From: JBALVT01 sp045110675
GTDB taxonomy: Bacteria > Pseudomonadota > Gammaproteobacteria > Pseudomonadales > Halieaceae
Assembly (NCBI GenBank): GCA_045110675.1
Contig: JBGCGJ010000041.1
Location: forward strand, 1-62,406
Direction of reading: 5' to 3'
Length of the DNA: 62,406 nucleotides
Position numbers and translations under genes: made by a program. A model generated the notes under the pieces. It searched no databases. It was given only the letters and a program-made list of their open reading frames with translations, and was not told the DNA's origin. Shown one piece after another: positions 36,180-45,963 of the stretch. How positions within the stretch are numbered: the stretch's first letter is position 1; every line of letters starts with the position of its first letter.

Positions 36180-37145
36180 TTGGTGACAAAACCTCTAACA
36201 GAAAAACCAGGAAAAGCAGGTAGAACGTTTCTCAACTTCCCACTGGCCTTAAACCTCGAAGATCTCCAGGCGGACTTTGCGGTACTGGGTATTCCTTTTG
36301 GGATGTCCTACGACAGCTCCAAACCACCAAATAATCAGAGTGCAGCACCCGATGTGCTTCGCCACACACCCAGCCAAGAAGATATCGAGTACACCAGGAA
36401 CCATTACGATTGGGACCTCGGAGGACATCTGTTGGATGGTAAAGACATTCAGGTCGTTGACTGTGGAAACGCCTGTGCAAGCGCTAAAGATCCCAAAGCG
36501 CACTATCAAAATGCTGAACTCGCCGCTCGCAAAATTTTCACCAGCGGCGCAAATCTAATCGCCTTGGGCGGTGACCACGGCATTTCAATTCCCGTATTAC
36601 GTGCCCTGGAGGTCTTCGACAGACCAATTACCCTGGTGCACGTTGATGCCCACCTGGATTGGCGTGACGAAATCAACGGCGAAACCGAAGGATATTCCAG
36701 CCCAATCCGGCGAGCATCGGAAATGCCTTGGATCGGTGAAATCATCCAGATAGGATTGCGAGGAATTGGCAGCGCACGAGCGAGTGAAGTGGAAGATGCG
36801 CTTGCGCATGGGGCGAACTTGGTCTCTGCCTATGAAATGCACGATATTGGAATGGACGCGGTACTTGATCGTATCCCCGACGGCGGACCATTCTATTTAA
36901 CCATCGATGCCGATGGTATTGATCCAACGATTATGCCGGCGGTTATGGCGCAGACACCCGGCGGCTTAGACTGGAATCAAACCAGAAAACTGATCCATGG
37001 GCTGGTAAAAAAGGGGCGTGTAGTGGGAATGGACCTGGTTGAAATTGCCCCGGATTATGATGTTGGCAACATAACAGCCATTCACGCAGAGCGACTGATT
37101 TGTAATTTTGTCGGCGCATCAATAAGAGCAGGACACTGTCGCTAA
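36180..37145 (+). CDS. Ureohydrolase (agmatinase/arginase family)
   Basis: The 321-residue enzyme carries the binuclear manganese ligands H133 (GGDHG), D156, H158 and D160 (DAHLD), and D243 and D245 (DADGIDP). It should hydrolyse a guanidino compound to urea and an amine. The sequence is more like agmatinase-type relatives than arginase, and substrate is not predictable from motifs. No ATG fits: TTG 36180 or the next codon GTG 36183 must start it, because the ATG at 36169 is in another frame and stops at once. The cytochrome genes follow after 54 bases. Confidence 0.87.
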   Translation: MVTKPLTEKPGKAGRTFLNFPLALNLEDLQADFAVLGIPFGMSYDSSKPPNNQSAAPDVLRHTPSQEDIEYTRNHYDWDLGGHLLDGKDIQVVDCGNACASAKDPKAHYQNAELAARKIFTSGANLIALGGDHGISIPVLRALEVFDRPITLVHVDAHLDWRDEINGETEGYSSPIRRASEMPWIGEIIQIGLRGIGSARASEVEDALAHGANLVSAYEMHDIGMDAVLDRIPDGGPFYLTIDADGIDPTIMPAVMAQTPGGLDWNQTRKLIHGLVKKGRVVGMDLVEIAPDYDVGNITAIHAERLICNFVGASIRAGHCR

Positions 37146-37199
37146 CAATATGAATAGCTATGGTGCCGAAGCTATGCACTGCATGAATGGGACCAGCGC

Positions 37200-37829
37200 A
37201 TGAAATTGCTATTGCCCATCTTGGTCGGCATCTTTGGCATTTCCTTTCTAACCAACCCACAGTTGGCAGGCGGATGGTTCTGGGATCTGGGCAATGGACT
37301 GGGCTTCGCCGCATTTGCCGGAATGTTGTATGTTGCAATAATCGGGTCGCGACCGCTGGGAGTTCGGCCACATCAATCTGTGAGTTACACCGTGTTAGTG
37401 ATGGGCGCAGCACATGCGTTTTGGTTTTTGCTGGGTGACGCTGCTGCGGTGGAATACATCCGTCCCGGCGCACCGATCTACATGTGGGCAGGTGTGGCCA
37501 GTTTGATCTTGCTGTGTATTGTTATCACAGTTTCACTGCCACCAGATCGTCAGCGCGTGCACAGCAGTCATTCGGTATTCAAATACTGGCACCAGTTGCT
37601 TTCTGTTAGTGCCATTGCCGCCGGCGCGTACCACATTGTCGGCAGTGGTTTTTATTTGTCGAGCTGGTATCAAGCTTTACTTCTGTCTCTGCTCGCACTG
37701 CTCACTTGCTTCGCTCGACCGCTATGGCAGCGGATAGTGCATCCGCCCTTTGTCGGCAGTGTTGCATACCTGGCGATCAGTGTTGTTCTGATAGTTGTTT
37801 TCTCGACAGTGCGGAATTTCGAGAGATGA
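37200..37829 (+). CDS. Ferric-reductase-like transmembrane b-type cytochrome
   Basis: The 209-residue membrane protein has about six helices. Histidines form two pairs at near-identical spacing on separate helices, H58/H72 and H131/H145 (14 apart each), as in the bis-heme-b core of ferric reductases, MsrQ and NADPH oxidases. There is no flavin or NAD domain, so electrons must come or go through a partner. The next gene, a tetraheme cytochrome, overlaps its stop by 4 bases and is the probable partner. Direction of electron flow is unknown. Confidence 0.75.
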   Translation: MKLLLPILVGIFGISFLTNPQLAGGWFWDLGNGLGFAAFAGMLYVAIIGSRPLGVRPHQSVSYTVLVMGAAHAFWFLLGDAAAVEYIRPGAPIYMWAGVASLILLCIVITVSLPPDRQRVHSSHSVFKYWHQLLSVSAIAAGAYHIVGSGFYLSSWYQALLLSLLALLTCFARPLWQRIVHPPFVGSVAYLAISVVLIVVFSTVRNFER

Positions 37830-38194
37830 AACTTGCTACAGGCATACTGGTCCTGGCACTCATTCTACTCGCGGTATTCGGCACACCTCTGGATGAAGAA
37901 TTGTTGGTGGAAGGTACCTACTATGGCAGCCCGCAGCGGATTCTGCCGATGAACTTCGCCCATCATCATCACGCGAAAGAACAGTGCGTGACGTGTCACC
38001 ATAATTATGTCGACGATACAGGCGGGGGTATGTGTATGGGCTGCCATGTGAGTGACGAGAAATTGTTGCCACTACTGGAAACGCAATTCCATGATCTGTG
38101 CATGGGCTGCCATATTCGCAAGTCTGCAACAGGTGAGGAGGGAGGCCCTCCTCGACAATGTATTGAATGTCACGTAACTGACCCACTGCCTTAG
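37826..38194 (+). CDS. Tetraheme c-type cytochrome, cytochrome c3-like
   Basis: The 122-residue protein has an N-terminal hydrophobic anchor or signal (residues 2-18) and four CxxCH heme motifs: CVTCH (54-58), CMGCH (70-74), CMGCH (92-96) and CIECH (112-116). The stretch MNFAHHHHAKEQC before the first heme resembles the FxHxxH ligand pattern of class III cytochromes. It is exported and would carry electrons in the periplasm. The ATG overlaps the upstream b-cytochrome stop (ATGA), showing coupling. An in-frame ATG at 37706 inside that gene is rejected as a start. Confidence 0.88.
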   Translation: MKLATGILVLALILLAVFGTPLDEELLVEGTYYGSPQRILPMNFAHHHHAKEQCVTCHHNYVDDTGGGMCMGCHVSDEKLLPLLETQFHDLCMGCHIRKSATGEEGGPPRQCIECHVTDPLP

Positions 38195-38198
38195 CTGT

Positions 38199-38456
38199 TT
38201 AGGCGGTGACGGGATCGCGAAGGCTTTTTACCACACCATAAATACTGATCAGCAGCCAAAACACTTCGATGATAAACGCGGATAAATTAAATTCGTAATA
38301 GAGGGAAACCAAAACCAATGCAGCACCTAATCCGTTCATCAATGAATAACTGACGTCTTCCGCACACAACTTCTTTGTCTGCAGCAGCAGGTAGGCAGCT
38401 AGAATCAGAATCACACCGAGATTCCCAACGGCGTCGTACCACATAAAGTCCATCAT
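38199..38456 (-). CDS. Small membrane protein, CBU_0592-like
   Basis: The 85-residue protein has three hydrophobic helices: YDAVGNLGVILILAAYLLLQ, SYSLMNGLGAALVLVSLYYEF and AFIIEVFWLLISIYGVVKSL. The pattern of a 'GN.G..L....Y' first helix and 'L...N..GA.L...SL' second helix recalls the CBU_0592 family of unknown function. Upstream in-frame codons run into the AbgT gene, so ATG 38456 (or 38453) is preferred. It lies 74 bases downstream of the AbgT stop on the same strand, so cotranscription is possible. Confidence 0.68.
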   Translation of the reverse strand: MMDFMWYDAVGNLGVILILAAYLLLQTKKLCAEDVSYSLMNGLGAALVLVSLYYEFNLSAFIIEVFWLLISIYGVVKSLRDPVTA

Positions 38457-38530
38457 TGATCTGTCTCTCGAAGTTTCAACTGAAAGGGTGCGAGCCGACA
38501 TACCTCCAGGGGTGCTGGATGCCGGGCATG

Positions 38531-40069
38531 TTAAGGGAACGCATAGCTCGACTGCAGTCCCAGGGGTATACCCAGTGCCCAATAGCCCAATAAATAAGCC
38601 GTCCAGGCGACGATAAAGGTGAGGGAATAGGGCACCATCAATGCCGCGACCGTGCCGATACCTGCGCCCTTGATGTAACGCTGGCAGTAAACAACCACCA
38701 GGGGAAAGTAGGGCATAAGAGGGGTGATGATGTTGGTGGTGGAATCCCCCACCCGATAGGCTGCCTGGGTGAGATCAGGTGATATTCCCAGTTCCATTAG
38801 CATCGGGACAAAAATGGGCGCTAGCAGTGCCCATTTTGCAGACGCCGAACCCACAAAGAGATTGAGCAAAGCAGTGATTAAAACAATGCCTGTGATAGTG
38901 AGTGTCTGTGGCAGTGCGGCGGCCTTCAATAATTGCGCGCCTTCTACGGCCAGCAAAATCCCCAGGTTTGATTGACCGAAGGAGAAGATAAACTGCGCAA
39001 TAAAAAACATGATGACCAGGTAGTAGGCCATACCGGTCATTGCGTGGCTCATACCCTCGATAACGTCTTTAGAGCTTTTAACCGTGCCGGCCACAACGCC
39101 ATAGACCACACCCGGTATCAGAAACAACACGAAAATTAACGACACGATTGAGGCCATCAACGGCGCGCCGGACTCGGTGAGAGAACCTCCTGGTCCGCGC
39201 CACGAAGACGTTTCCGGCCAGGCTGTCACAATAAGAAAAACGACAGCGGACAACATGGCCAACACAGCGGCACGCAATCCCTTTCGCTCTTGCGCAGTGA
39301 GCGGGTCCAGAGTGGGCAAATCAGTCAGGTCGGTATCGATGTCCTGCTGGGTCTGCAAACGCGGCTCTACGATCTTGTCTGTGATCAACCAGCCCAGTGC
39401 AACAATCAGCGCCGATGACGAAGCGGTGAAGAAGAAGTTGTTTAGAGGATTGAGGACGATATTCGGGTCCAGTATTTGCGCCCCCGATTGGCTAATGCCC
39501 TGCAGCATTGGGTCTATTGCTGACGGAATAAAATTTGCGGAGAACCCGCCCGAGACTCCCGCGAAGGCCGCTGCGATCCCCGCCAGAGGATGCCGCCCGG
39601 CGGCGTAGAACAATGCACCTCCCAGCGGAATCACAAGAACGTAACCTGCGTCGGCAGCGGTATGACTCATAATCCCAACCAGGATGACCATCGGCGTTAA
39701 CAGGCTGCGCGATGTGACCTCCATAGTCGCTCGTAAGCTGGCGCTGATGAAGCCGGTGTGCTCGGCCACACCGATGCCAAGCATCGCGACCAGCACCACA
39801 CCAATCGGGTGAAAATGTGCGAACGTTTTTACCATCGACGCGAAAAAAGTTGTCAGGGACTCGCCGGACAGCTGATTCACAACGACAACGGCTTCCCCGG
39901 TACGAGGGTCTACCGCAGCAAAGCTGAAATAGGAAAGCAGCCAGGACAGTACCCAGACAATAAACAACAGCGCAATAAATAATACAGCCGGGTCAGGGAG
40001 TCTGTTTCCGGCCCGCTCAATGCCATTCAGAAAGCGCTGATTGATTCCGTTGGAAGTGGAATTCGACAT
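38531..40069 (-). CDS. abgT: AbgT-family transporter
   Basis: The 512-residue inner-membrane protein has about 13 helices and begins FLNGIERAGNRLPDPAVLFIALL, the family-typical N-terminus. Other landmarks are VAMLGIGVAEHTGFI, GGFSANFIPSAIDPMLQGIS and the SASAKWALLAPIFVPM hairpin. Characterised relatives import p-aminobenzoyl-glutamate or export sulfonamides using the proton gradient; specificity here is not known. No abgA/abgB hydrolase genes are adjacent, so the classical use is uncertain. Confidence 0.9.
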   Translation of the reverse strand: MSNSTSNGINQRFLNGIERAGNRLPDPAVLFIALLFIVWVLSWLLSYFSFAAVDPRTGEAVVVVNQLSGESLTTFFASMVKTFAHFHPIGVVLVAMLGIGVAEHTGFISASLRATMEVTSRSLLTPMVILVGIMSHTAADAGYVLVIPLGGALFYAAGRHPLAGIAAAFAGVSGGFSANFIPSAIDPMLQGISQSGAQILDPNIVLNPLNNFFFTASSSALIVALGWLITDKIVEPRLQTQQDIDTDLTDLPTLDPLTAQERKGLRAAVLAMLSAVVFLIVTAWPETSSWRGPGGSLTESGAPLMASIVSLIFVLFLIPGVVYGVVAGTVKSSKDVIEGMSHAMTGMAYYLVIMFFIAQFIFSFGQSNLGILLAVEGAQLLKAAALPQTLTITGIVLITALLNLFVGSASAKWALLAPIFVPMLMELGISPDLTQAAYRVGDSTTNIITPLMPYFPLVVVYCQRYIKGAGIGTVAALMVPYSLTFIVAWTAYLLGYWALGIPLGLQSSYAFP

Positions 40070-40243
40070 AGTGTCTTGTCACCTAGGAAGAGTATTGTGA
40101 TGCAGGTTAACAAACGAAGGTGGTATAGGTCACGACGCATCAGCATTTCGATGGATTTGCTCAGCTTTAATGTTCAATCGCTGCCCATTCATCCCGCCGA
40201 GTGTATACAATTGACTCACAGATTTTTGTAACAGGGACACCTC

Positions 40244-41938
40244 ATGACCAGTAACCGTCGTTCAAGAAATATCACCCAAGGTGTGCAGCGCGCGCCCAAC
40301 CGCTCCATGTTCTATGGTCTGGGCTATGAGGCGGAGGACTTCGACAAACCGATGATCGGTGTCGCCAATGCCCACTCGACTATTACGCCCTGTAACGCCG
40401 GTTTGCAACCGCTTGCCGATGCTGCGGTGGAAGCGCTCAAAGGAGCGGGAGCCAACGCACAGCTGTTTGGTACACCCACCATTAGCGATGGCATGTCCAT
40501 GGGCACCGAGGGCATGAAATACAGCCTGGTATCCCGTGAAGTAATCGCCGATTGCATCGAAACCTGCGTATTGGGCCAGTGGATGGATGGGGTATTGGTG
40601 TTCGGTGGCTGTGACAAAAATATGCCAGGCGGAATGATGGGCATGCTAAGGGCTAACGTACCCGCGGTTTTCGTTTATGGCGGTACGATTCTACCGGGAC
40701 GCCTGGAAGACAGGGACCTCAATATCGTCAGCGTGTTCGAAGCCGTGGGGGAACATAGTGCCGGACAAATCACCGATGAAAACCTACTCGCTATTGAGCG
40801 CAATGCAATACCCGGCAATGGGTCCTGCGGAGGCATGTATACCGCTAACTCCATGAGCTCTGCCTTTGAGGCTTTGGGACTGAGCCTCCCTTATTCCAGC
40901 ACCATGGCAAATGTTGAGTCAGAAAAAGCTGAGAGTACTCGGCAAAGCGCAAGGGCCTTAGTGGAAGCAGTTAAACATGACCTCAAACCCCTGGACATCG
41001 TTACTCGCCACTCCATTGAAAATGCAGTGGCAGTGGTAATGGCCACGGGTGGCTCGACCAACGCCGTACTGCATTTTCTCGCCATTGCGCATGCCGCCGG
41101 CGTGCCATGGGACATTGACGACTTCGAACTGGTCCGCAAAAAAGTGCCTGTTCTGTGTAACTTAAAACCGAGTGGAGATTACATGGCCATCGATTTGCAC
41201 CGGGTGGGTGGCATCCCGCGTGTCATGAAAATGCTGCTGGATGCAGGCCTCTTGCATGGGGAGTGTATGACCATTACCGGCAAGACCGTGGCGGAGAATC
41301 TGGCCACAATAGAATCCGGTTGCCCGGCCGACCAAGAGGTTATTCGTCCGATTGAGTCACCGCTTTATTCTGAGGGCCATTTAGCCATTTTACGCGGCAA
41401 CCTGGCCACGGAAGGCTCCGTCGCAAAGATAACCGGCCTCAAGACACCGGTCATGTCAGGCCCGGCGCGCGTGTTCGATGATGAGCAAACTGCGTTGGAT
41501 TCCATTCTAGCGGGTGAGATCCTGGCCGGGGATATCGTAGTGATGCGCTATCTCGGACCCAAAGGCGGGCCCGGTATGCCTGAAATGCTGGCACCGACCA
41601 GCGCCTTGGTAGGACAGGGCCTTGGGGAAACCGTAGGCCTGATCACCGACGGACGTTTTTCCGGCGGCACCTGGGGCATGGTGGTCGGTCACGTAGCGCC
41701 TGAAGCCTATGCCGGTGGATTGATTGCACTGGTTGAAGAGGGCGACAGGATTACCATCGATGCCCATCGCCAGCTACTGGAGCTTGAAGTGGACGATGAG
41801 ATATTGGCACAGCGGCGAGCCGCGTGGCAAAAACCCGAACCGCGTTATCGCCGTGGTGTGCTGGCCAAGTTTGCGCGCAATGCGTCATCGGCCAGTAAGG
41901 GTGCGGTTCTGGATCTGTTCAAGGATGAAGATTGGTAG
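40244..41938 (+). CDS. ilvD: Dihydroxy-acid dehydratase
   Basis: The 564-residue enzyme catalyses the dehydration step of valine, isoleucine and pantothenate-precursor synthesis. The three iron-sulfur cluster cysteines are C50 (TPCNAG), C123 (GGCDKNMPG) and C195 (GNGSCGGMYTANSM). The GRFSGGTWGMVVGHVAPEA stretch near the C-terminus is the second IlvD/Edd signature. Length fits the [2Fe-2S] short form. It is a single gene with no other ilv genes in the window. Confidence 0.96.
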   Translation: MTSNRRSRNITQGVQRAPNRSMFYGLGYEAEDFDKPMIGVANAHSTITPCNAGLQPLADAAVEALKGAGANAQLFGTPTISDGMSMGTEGMKYSLVSREVIADCIETCVLGQWMDGVLVFGGCDKNMPGGMMGMLRANVPAVFVYGGTILPGRLEDRDLNIVSVFEAVGEHSAGQITDENLLAIERNAIPGNGSCGGMYTANSMSSAFEALGLSLPYSSTMANVESEKAESTRQSARALVEAVKHDLKPLDIVTRHSIENAVAVVMATGGSTNAVLHFLAIAHAAGVPWDIDDFELVRKKVPVLCNLKPSGDYMAIDLHRVGGIPRVMKMLLDAGLLHGECMTITGKTVAENLATIESGCPADQEVIRPIESPLYSEGHLAILRGNLATEGSVAKITGLKTPVMSGPARVFDDEQTALDSILAGEILAGDIVVMRYLGPKGGPGMPEMLAPTSALVGQGLGETVGLITDGRFSGGTWGMVVGHVAPEAYAGGLIALVEEGDRITIDAHRQLLELEVDDEILAQRRAAWQKPEPRYRRGVLAKFARNASSASKGAVLDLFKDEDW

Positions 41939-41989
41939 ATGGAGCGGCCGACGCTGAATCGAAGACTACTGAGTTGGCAGATTTAGCGA

Positions 41990-42499
41990 CTAGCGATCTG
42001 TTAGGGAATCCAACCAGTTGCGAAGCTGGGCTTCATCTATTAGCCCGCTGTGGCTTTGACGGGCATTATCCCGGTACAAATAGGAGCGCGGCAGCTCGCC
42101 ATACCACTGACGATCAATACTGAATCGAAGCTTTTCAGTTTCCTCAGGCGCAAAAATCCAGGTGTCAGCACTGTTTAGTTCGTACTGCTCCAACAGTGCT
42201 TCGGCCTCTTCGCTCGCCTCAACGCCATCCGTATTGATCAGTACAATCTTAAAGTCAGGGTAGGCCCGATGCACACGTTCTAACATTTCAAGTTCTTTCA
42301 TACACGGCGGGCAATCCAAAGACCACAGGGCGACGAGGAAGGAATGGCCCGCATAGGTTTTTTCTATACCAGCGTAGCTTTCTGCGCCAAGGGCTTGCAT
42401 GCCGGCGGGACGGGCTGCCGCGCTAAACAGCAACAACAGTACCAGCCAGGAGCGAGTAAAGAGTAAATTATTAGAGCTGGACAAGACGATAGCCTTCAT
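41990..42499 (-). CDS. Thioredoxin-like (TlpA/ResA type) exported protein
   Basis: The 169-residue product has an N-terminal signal or anchor (about 14-30, FTRSWLVLLLLFSAAA) and a thioredoxin fold with the redox motif CPPC (C63, C66) in LWSLDCPPCMKE. The rest (DFKIVLINTDG and ELPRSYLYRDN) fits TlpA-like periplasmic thiol reductases. It starts at ATG 42499, overlapping the end of the beta-propeller gene by 29 bases, so it is translated from the same message. It may keep the cysteine-rich propeller reduced or help metal or heme loading (inference). Confidence 0.84.
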   Translation of the reverse strand: MKAIVLSSSNNLLFTRSWLVLLLLFSAAARPAGMQALGAESYAGIEKTYAGHSFLVALWSLDCPPCMKELEMLERVHRAYPDFKIVLINTDGVEASEEAEALLEQYELNSADTWIFAPEETEKLRFSIDRQWYGELPRSYLYRDNARQSHSGLIDEAQLRNWLDSLTDR

Positions 42500-43664
42500 T
42501 TTGGGTATGCCATCCGGCATAGGTTCTGTCACCGTGCTGGAGCAACTGCGGGTGATCGGAGGCCCCAGTGGTGGCAACCGTGGACTTTGGCTCACCCCAG
42601 CTGCTGCCATCGGTTGTAGACTTCATCAGTTTCAGTTCGGTTTTCTCACCGTCAAAGTGCTTCCACAGCAAGAACACCGTGTTTCTGTTGACAGCGACCT
42701 GTGGGTGAGAGGCGTTCGCATTAGTATCGAGAGAAATGATGCCTTCAGCTTGTGCATTGCCAGGCGACATACGGCCGTAGTAGAGACCCTTATGCAGCTT
42801 ACCATTGGTAAACCACGTCATGTGATAGCGCATACCGTCGCTCGATAACGCGATGTCCGGCCCATGGTGAGGACAGGCATCGATCTGCCAGTCATCAACC
42901 GTGGCACGCACCGGCGCGGTAGCTTTGTCGGCTCCAAGAATCGCTAACGCGTGATCACGTATCCCACCTTCAAAGATGTGACGCCACATCACGGCAACTT
43001 TATCCTGACGATAGTTAGCGATGGCGATACGACAGCATTCGCAGCTGTTATCTGCCACCTTGATGTTGGGCTTAAAGCTCGCACCCCTGTCTTCAGACAC
43101 GGCATAGTAAAGCGCTGCGCCAGGGTAGTTTTTACCTTCGCTCTGGAGCTTCACTTTGTCGCGCTTGTCCAGCCAGGTGAGAAAAACCTTACCTGATGGC
43201 GTGACCTTAAGTGCATCGAACCGATGACTGATCTGCAGGCCATCATCGTTTACGGTCAACGGTGTTTCAAAGCTCTTGCCGCCGTTAAGTGATCGTGAAA
43301 AACGTATATCGCCGCTGAATCGATTCGCAAGCTTTCGTGTCCAGGAAACGAAAAGCTTTCCGTTAGGGCCATGCACCAGCTTCGGACGATTTTCACCCCG
43401 GGCGTAAATTGGTTCAGCGATGGCATTGACCGCAACCGCATCGGCAAAGGAATGACCCAGGTCAGTAGAGGAGGTGACGTAAACCCTATCGCGCTGTTCA
43501 AACGCGATCCAGAGCTTGCCCTGTCGGTCAAAGGCAGCGCTTGGGGTGTTTCCACAAGCAGGGTGTATCACCAGTGCACAATCTCGTGCCTCCGCCACAG
43601 CAGCGACAGAAAGTATTAGCGCAACTACAGCGAAAACCGCCTTAAAGCAAACCTTATACATCAC
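42471..43664 (-). CDS. Exported sialidase-like Asp-box beta-propeller with CECC motif
   Basis: The 397-residue protein has a signal peptide (to about residue 26). It contains at least four Asp-box-like repeats with S/T-x-D/N-x-G-x-S/T-F/W: SSTDLGHSF, RSLNGGKSF, VSEDRGASF and STTDGSSWG, which fold as blades of a sialidase-type propeller. It lacks a clear sialidase arginine triad. A cysteine cluster CECC (208-211) and a later ACPHHGP (C264, H266, H267) look like a metal or heme site. Gene order TonB receptor, this protein, thioredoxin-like protein suggests one operon; the function is more likely metal handling than sugar cleavage, but that is inference. Confidence 0.78.
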   Translation of the reverse strand: MMYKVCFKAVFAVVALILSVAAVAEARDCALVIHPACGNTPSAAFDRQGKLWIAFEQRDRVYVTSSTDLGHSFADAVAVNAIAEPIYARGENRPKLVHGPNGKLFVSWTRKLANRFSGDIRFSRSLNGGKSFETPLTVNDDGLQISHRFDALKVTPSGKVFLTWLDKRDKVKLQSEGKNYPGAALYYAVSEDRGASFKPNIKVADNSCECCRIAIANYRQDKVAVMWRHIFEGGIRDHALAILGADKATAPVRATVDDWQIDACPHHGPDIALSSDGMRYHMTWFTNGKLHKGLYYGRMSPGNAQAEGIISLDTNANASHPQVAVNRNTVFLLWKHFDGEKTELKLMKSTTDGSSWGEPKSTVATTGASDHPQLLQHGDRTYAGWHTQNEGYRLVQL

Positions 43665-43677
43665 TTTGCAAGCTGGA

Positions 43678-45897
43678 CTAGTAATTCATTCGAGCTTCGA
43701 GGAAGTAGGTGCGCGACGGCCAGGGATGAGCCACATAGGCAAGTTCGTCAAAAACATTATCTACGCCCAATGAAAGATTGATGTTCTCATTGACGGCCCA
43801 GTTGCTTTTGAGATTAACGAAAAAATAATCGTCGATTGCACCGTACACCTCGCCCTCACTGTCGCCATTGTCCAGGTCACCGAAGGTATCACTGGCATAG
43901 CGGAAGCTGGTGCTGAGATCGACCGTTTCAGAAACGGGGTAGTTTAAAATCAGATTGGCACGCCACTCGGGAATACGCGGCATTTCATTCCCCTCGATTT
44001 CCGGGTTGGGTCTATTTTCACTAATTGTGGCGTCGGTATAGCTGGTATTGAAGCGCATCAACAACTTGGTACCGAACAGAGCTTGCTGGTTGTAGATGAA
44101 CTCCGCGCCCTTGGTTTCAACTTCATCCACTGCCAGAAACGTGGTTACGCTAACATTTGCGTTGCCATCGCGAATAGTCCCCGTCTGATTGTAGATGCTG
44201 TTCTCAACGGTCTCGTAGAACAGGTTGAAGCGCAAAACACCGTCGTCGATGGGATGATCGATACTGAAGCTGTGGTGTATGCCTTCCTCGGGATCCAGGC
44301 TGGTGTCTGCGATCACAATGTTGGTCGTGCTGCTCTCGTTGCGATAGAGTTCTTCGGTGATCGGGAAGCGCAAGGCCCTGGCTACGGAGTAGCGGAACGA
44401 CCAGTCGTCATTAGGCGTATAGGCCAAGGATAGTTTGGGGGAGGTGCCAGACTCTGAGCGGTCACTGGCTTGGGTGTCGCCATTGAAACCATTCTCAGCC
44501 TTCCAGTCTTCATAGCGCAGGCCCATGGACACATCCCATTGCTGGTTCAACGACCAACCCCACTGTACGAAGAGTGCTTGTGTGCTAGTCTCGCCGCCGC
44601 TGGATGCCCGGTCGCTGATACGTGCTCCAGTAGCCGCATCGATGTTGCGGGCGTTGATCTGCAACTCATAGGAATCCAGATAATAGCCTACCGACATGCG
44701 CTGATTTTCATCGCCAAAAAGATTCTCGGTCCCGAATTTGATATCTAAGGTATTCCATCCTGTATCGTCGTATTCAGTGAAGCGACCAGCACGGGTGCCG
44801 AAGACAGGATCAGCCGAGCTAAGACCGGTTCGTATTTCCTCGTCCTTGCGGATGTCGAAGTCGGTGGCGTAAACATCGTAATACCAGTCCGCGGGAAGAT
44901 AGCCGCTGATGCCAAAGCCCAGCAATAGACTCTCCCGATCGTGGTGCCGCTCTTCGAAGTTTCGATTGCCAGCGCCCCAAAAGACATTACCCTGCGCATC
45001 GCGTAGGTAGTTGTTTTTATCTTCCTCGTCGCGGCTGCGATCTTCATAGGCAATCGTGCCGCGCAGTTGCACATTGGCAAAGTCGTAGCCCAGCGTCGCC
45101 TTGTATAGCTCGGTTACCGAGACTTCTTTTCCGGAATCGCCGACATAGATCACCGGTTCACCACGCTCATCTTGACCGCGTATAAAACCCGTAATTCCTT
45201 GCGCCTCCAATTCATCAGCGTCCGCGGCATCCAAGGAATAATTAGTCAGCGGTTGGCTTTCATTTTTCAGCCGGTTAAAAGAAGTGAATAAAGTGAAACC
45301 TTCAAATTTATCTTCATAAGAGGCGAATACTTTATTGCCTCCAAAGCTGTCATTGGTTCCAAGCACGTCGTAGTCCTGGCTCATCAGCGTTCCGTGCAAG
45401 GAAATTTTCCGCTCGCTTGGCGTTCGCGTTTTGATATCGACGACACCGCCCATGCTATTGCCGCTGTATTGGGCGGAGTAGGGGCCATAGATTACCTGTG
45501 CAGATTCGATTTCATCAGGCCCTACCAGCGACCAGCGCGGAGAGCCAGACCAGCGCGTTTGCAGGAGATAGTGAAGCGGGAGCCCGTCTGCGAATACCAT
45601 GCTGCGTGCAGTCTGGAACATGCCGGAGCCGCGAATACCGAGAACGCCATTCGGGTCTCCCACATAGCGGCGACGGATGACAACGCTGGGTTCATAGGTC
45701 ACAGAATCTTCCGCTGTAAGCAAGTTGATCGCCTTGAGTTCTTCTGCCGAAATGATTGAAGTAGGGCTGACAAGGGCGGTTTCTCTGGCCAGTCGGTCAG
45801 CGATGACTGTGGTTTCCTCCATTTCCTGAGCCTGTGTGCTGGCAGAAAGCGTGGGTAAAGCCGTTAAACTGGTGAGAAAGATTGCTAGTGTGCGCAC
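43678..45897 (-). CDS. TonB-dependent outer-membrane receptor, operon with propeller and thioredoxin
   Basis: The receptor has a signal peptide, plug domain (VYGPYSAQYSGNSMGGVVDIKTRTP) and a long barrel ending in RTYFLEARMNY. It differs from the other three receptors here: its start region reads TTVIADRLARETALVSP, more like siderophore/copper (OprC-, FepA-like) receptors. I prefer GTG 45897, which follows AAGGATAGGG and gives a normal signal peptide; GTG 45927 gives ten more residues. The Asp-box gene starts 13 bases after its stop. A perfect inverted repeat lies 67 bases upstream and could be the operator. Confidence 0.9.
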   Translation of the reverse strand: MRTLAIFLTSLTALPTLSASTQAQEMEETTVIADRLARETALVSPTSIISAEELKAINLLTAEDSVTYEPSVVIRRRYVGDPNGVLGIRGSGMFQTARSMVFADGLPLHYLLQTRWSGSPRWSLVGPDEIESAQVIYGPYSAQYSGNSMGGVVDIKTRTPSERKISLHGTLMSQDYDVLGTNDSFGGNKVFASYEDKFEGFTLFTSFNRLKNESQPLTNYSLDAADADELEAQGITGFIRGQDERGEPVIYVGDSGKEVSVTELYKATLGYDFANVQLRGTIAYEDRSRDEEDKNNYLRDAQGNVFWGAGNRNFEERHHDRESLLLGFGISGYLPADWYYDVYATDFDIRKDEEIRTGLSSADPVFGTRAGRFTEYDDTGWNTLDIKFGTENLFGDENQRMSVGYYLDSYELQINARNIDAATGARISDRASSGGETSTQALFVQWGWSLNQQWDVSMGLRYEDWKAENGFNGDTQASDRSESGTSPKLSLAYTPNDDWSFRYSVARALRFPITEELYRNESSTTNIVIADTSLDPEEGIHHSFSIDHPIDDGVLRFNLFYETVENSIYNQTGTIRDGNANVSVTTFLAVDEVETKGAEFIYNQQALFGTKLLMRFNTSYTDATISENRPNPEIEGNEMPRIPEWRANLILNYPVSETVDLSTSFRYASDTFGDLDNGDSEGEVYGAIDDYFFVNLKSNWAVNENINLSLGVDNVFDELAYVAHPWPSRTYFLEARMNY

Positions 45898-45963
45898 CGT
45901 TCTAATCCCTATCCTTATAGTTATCACACATTAAGGCTACGAGAAGTGCTTAGGTGGTGTAAA

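Noticed and set aside
38457..38582. Extended N-terminus of the small membrane protein
   Set aside because: The extra residues overlap the AbgT gene and look non-coding; ATG 38456 starts just before the first helix.
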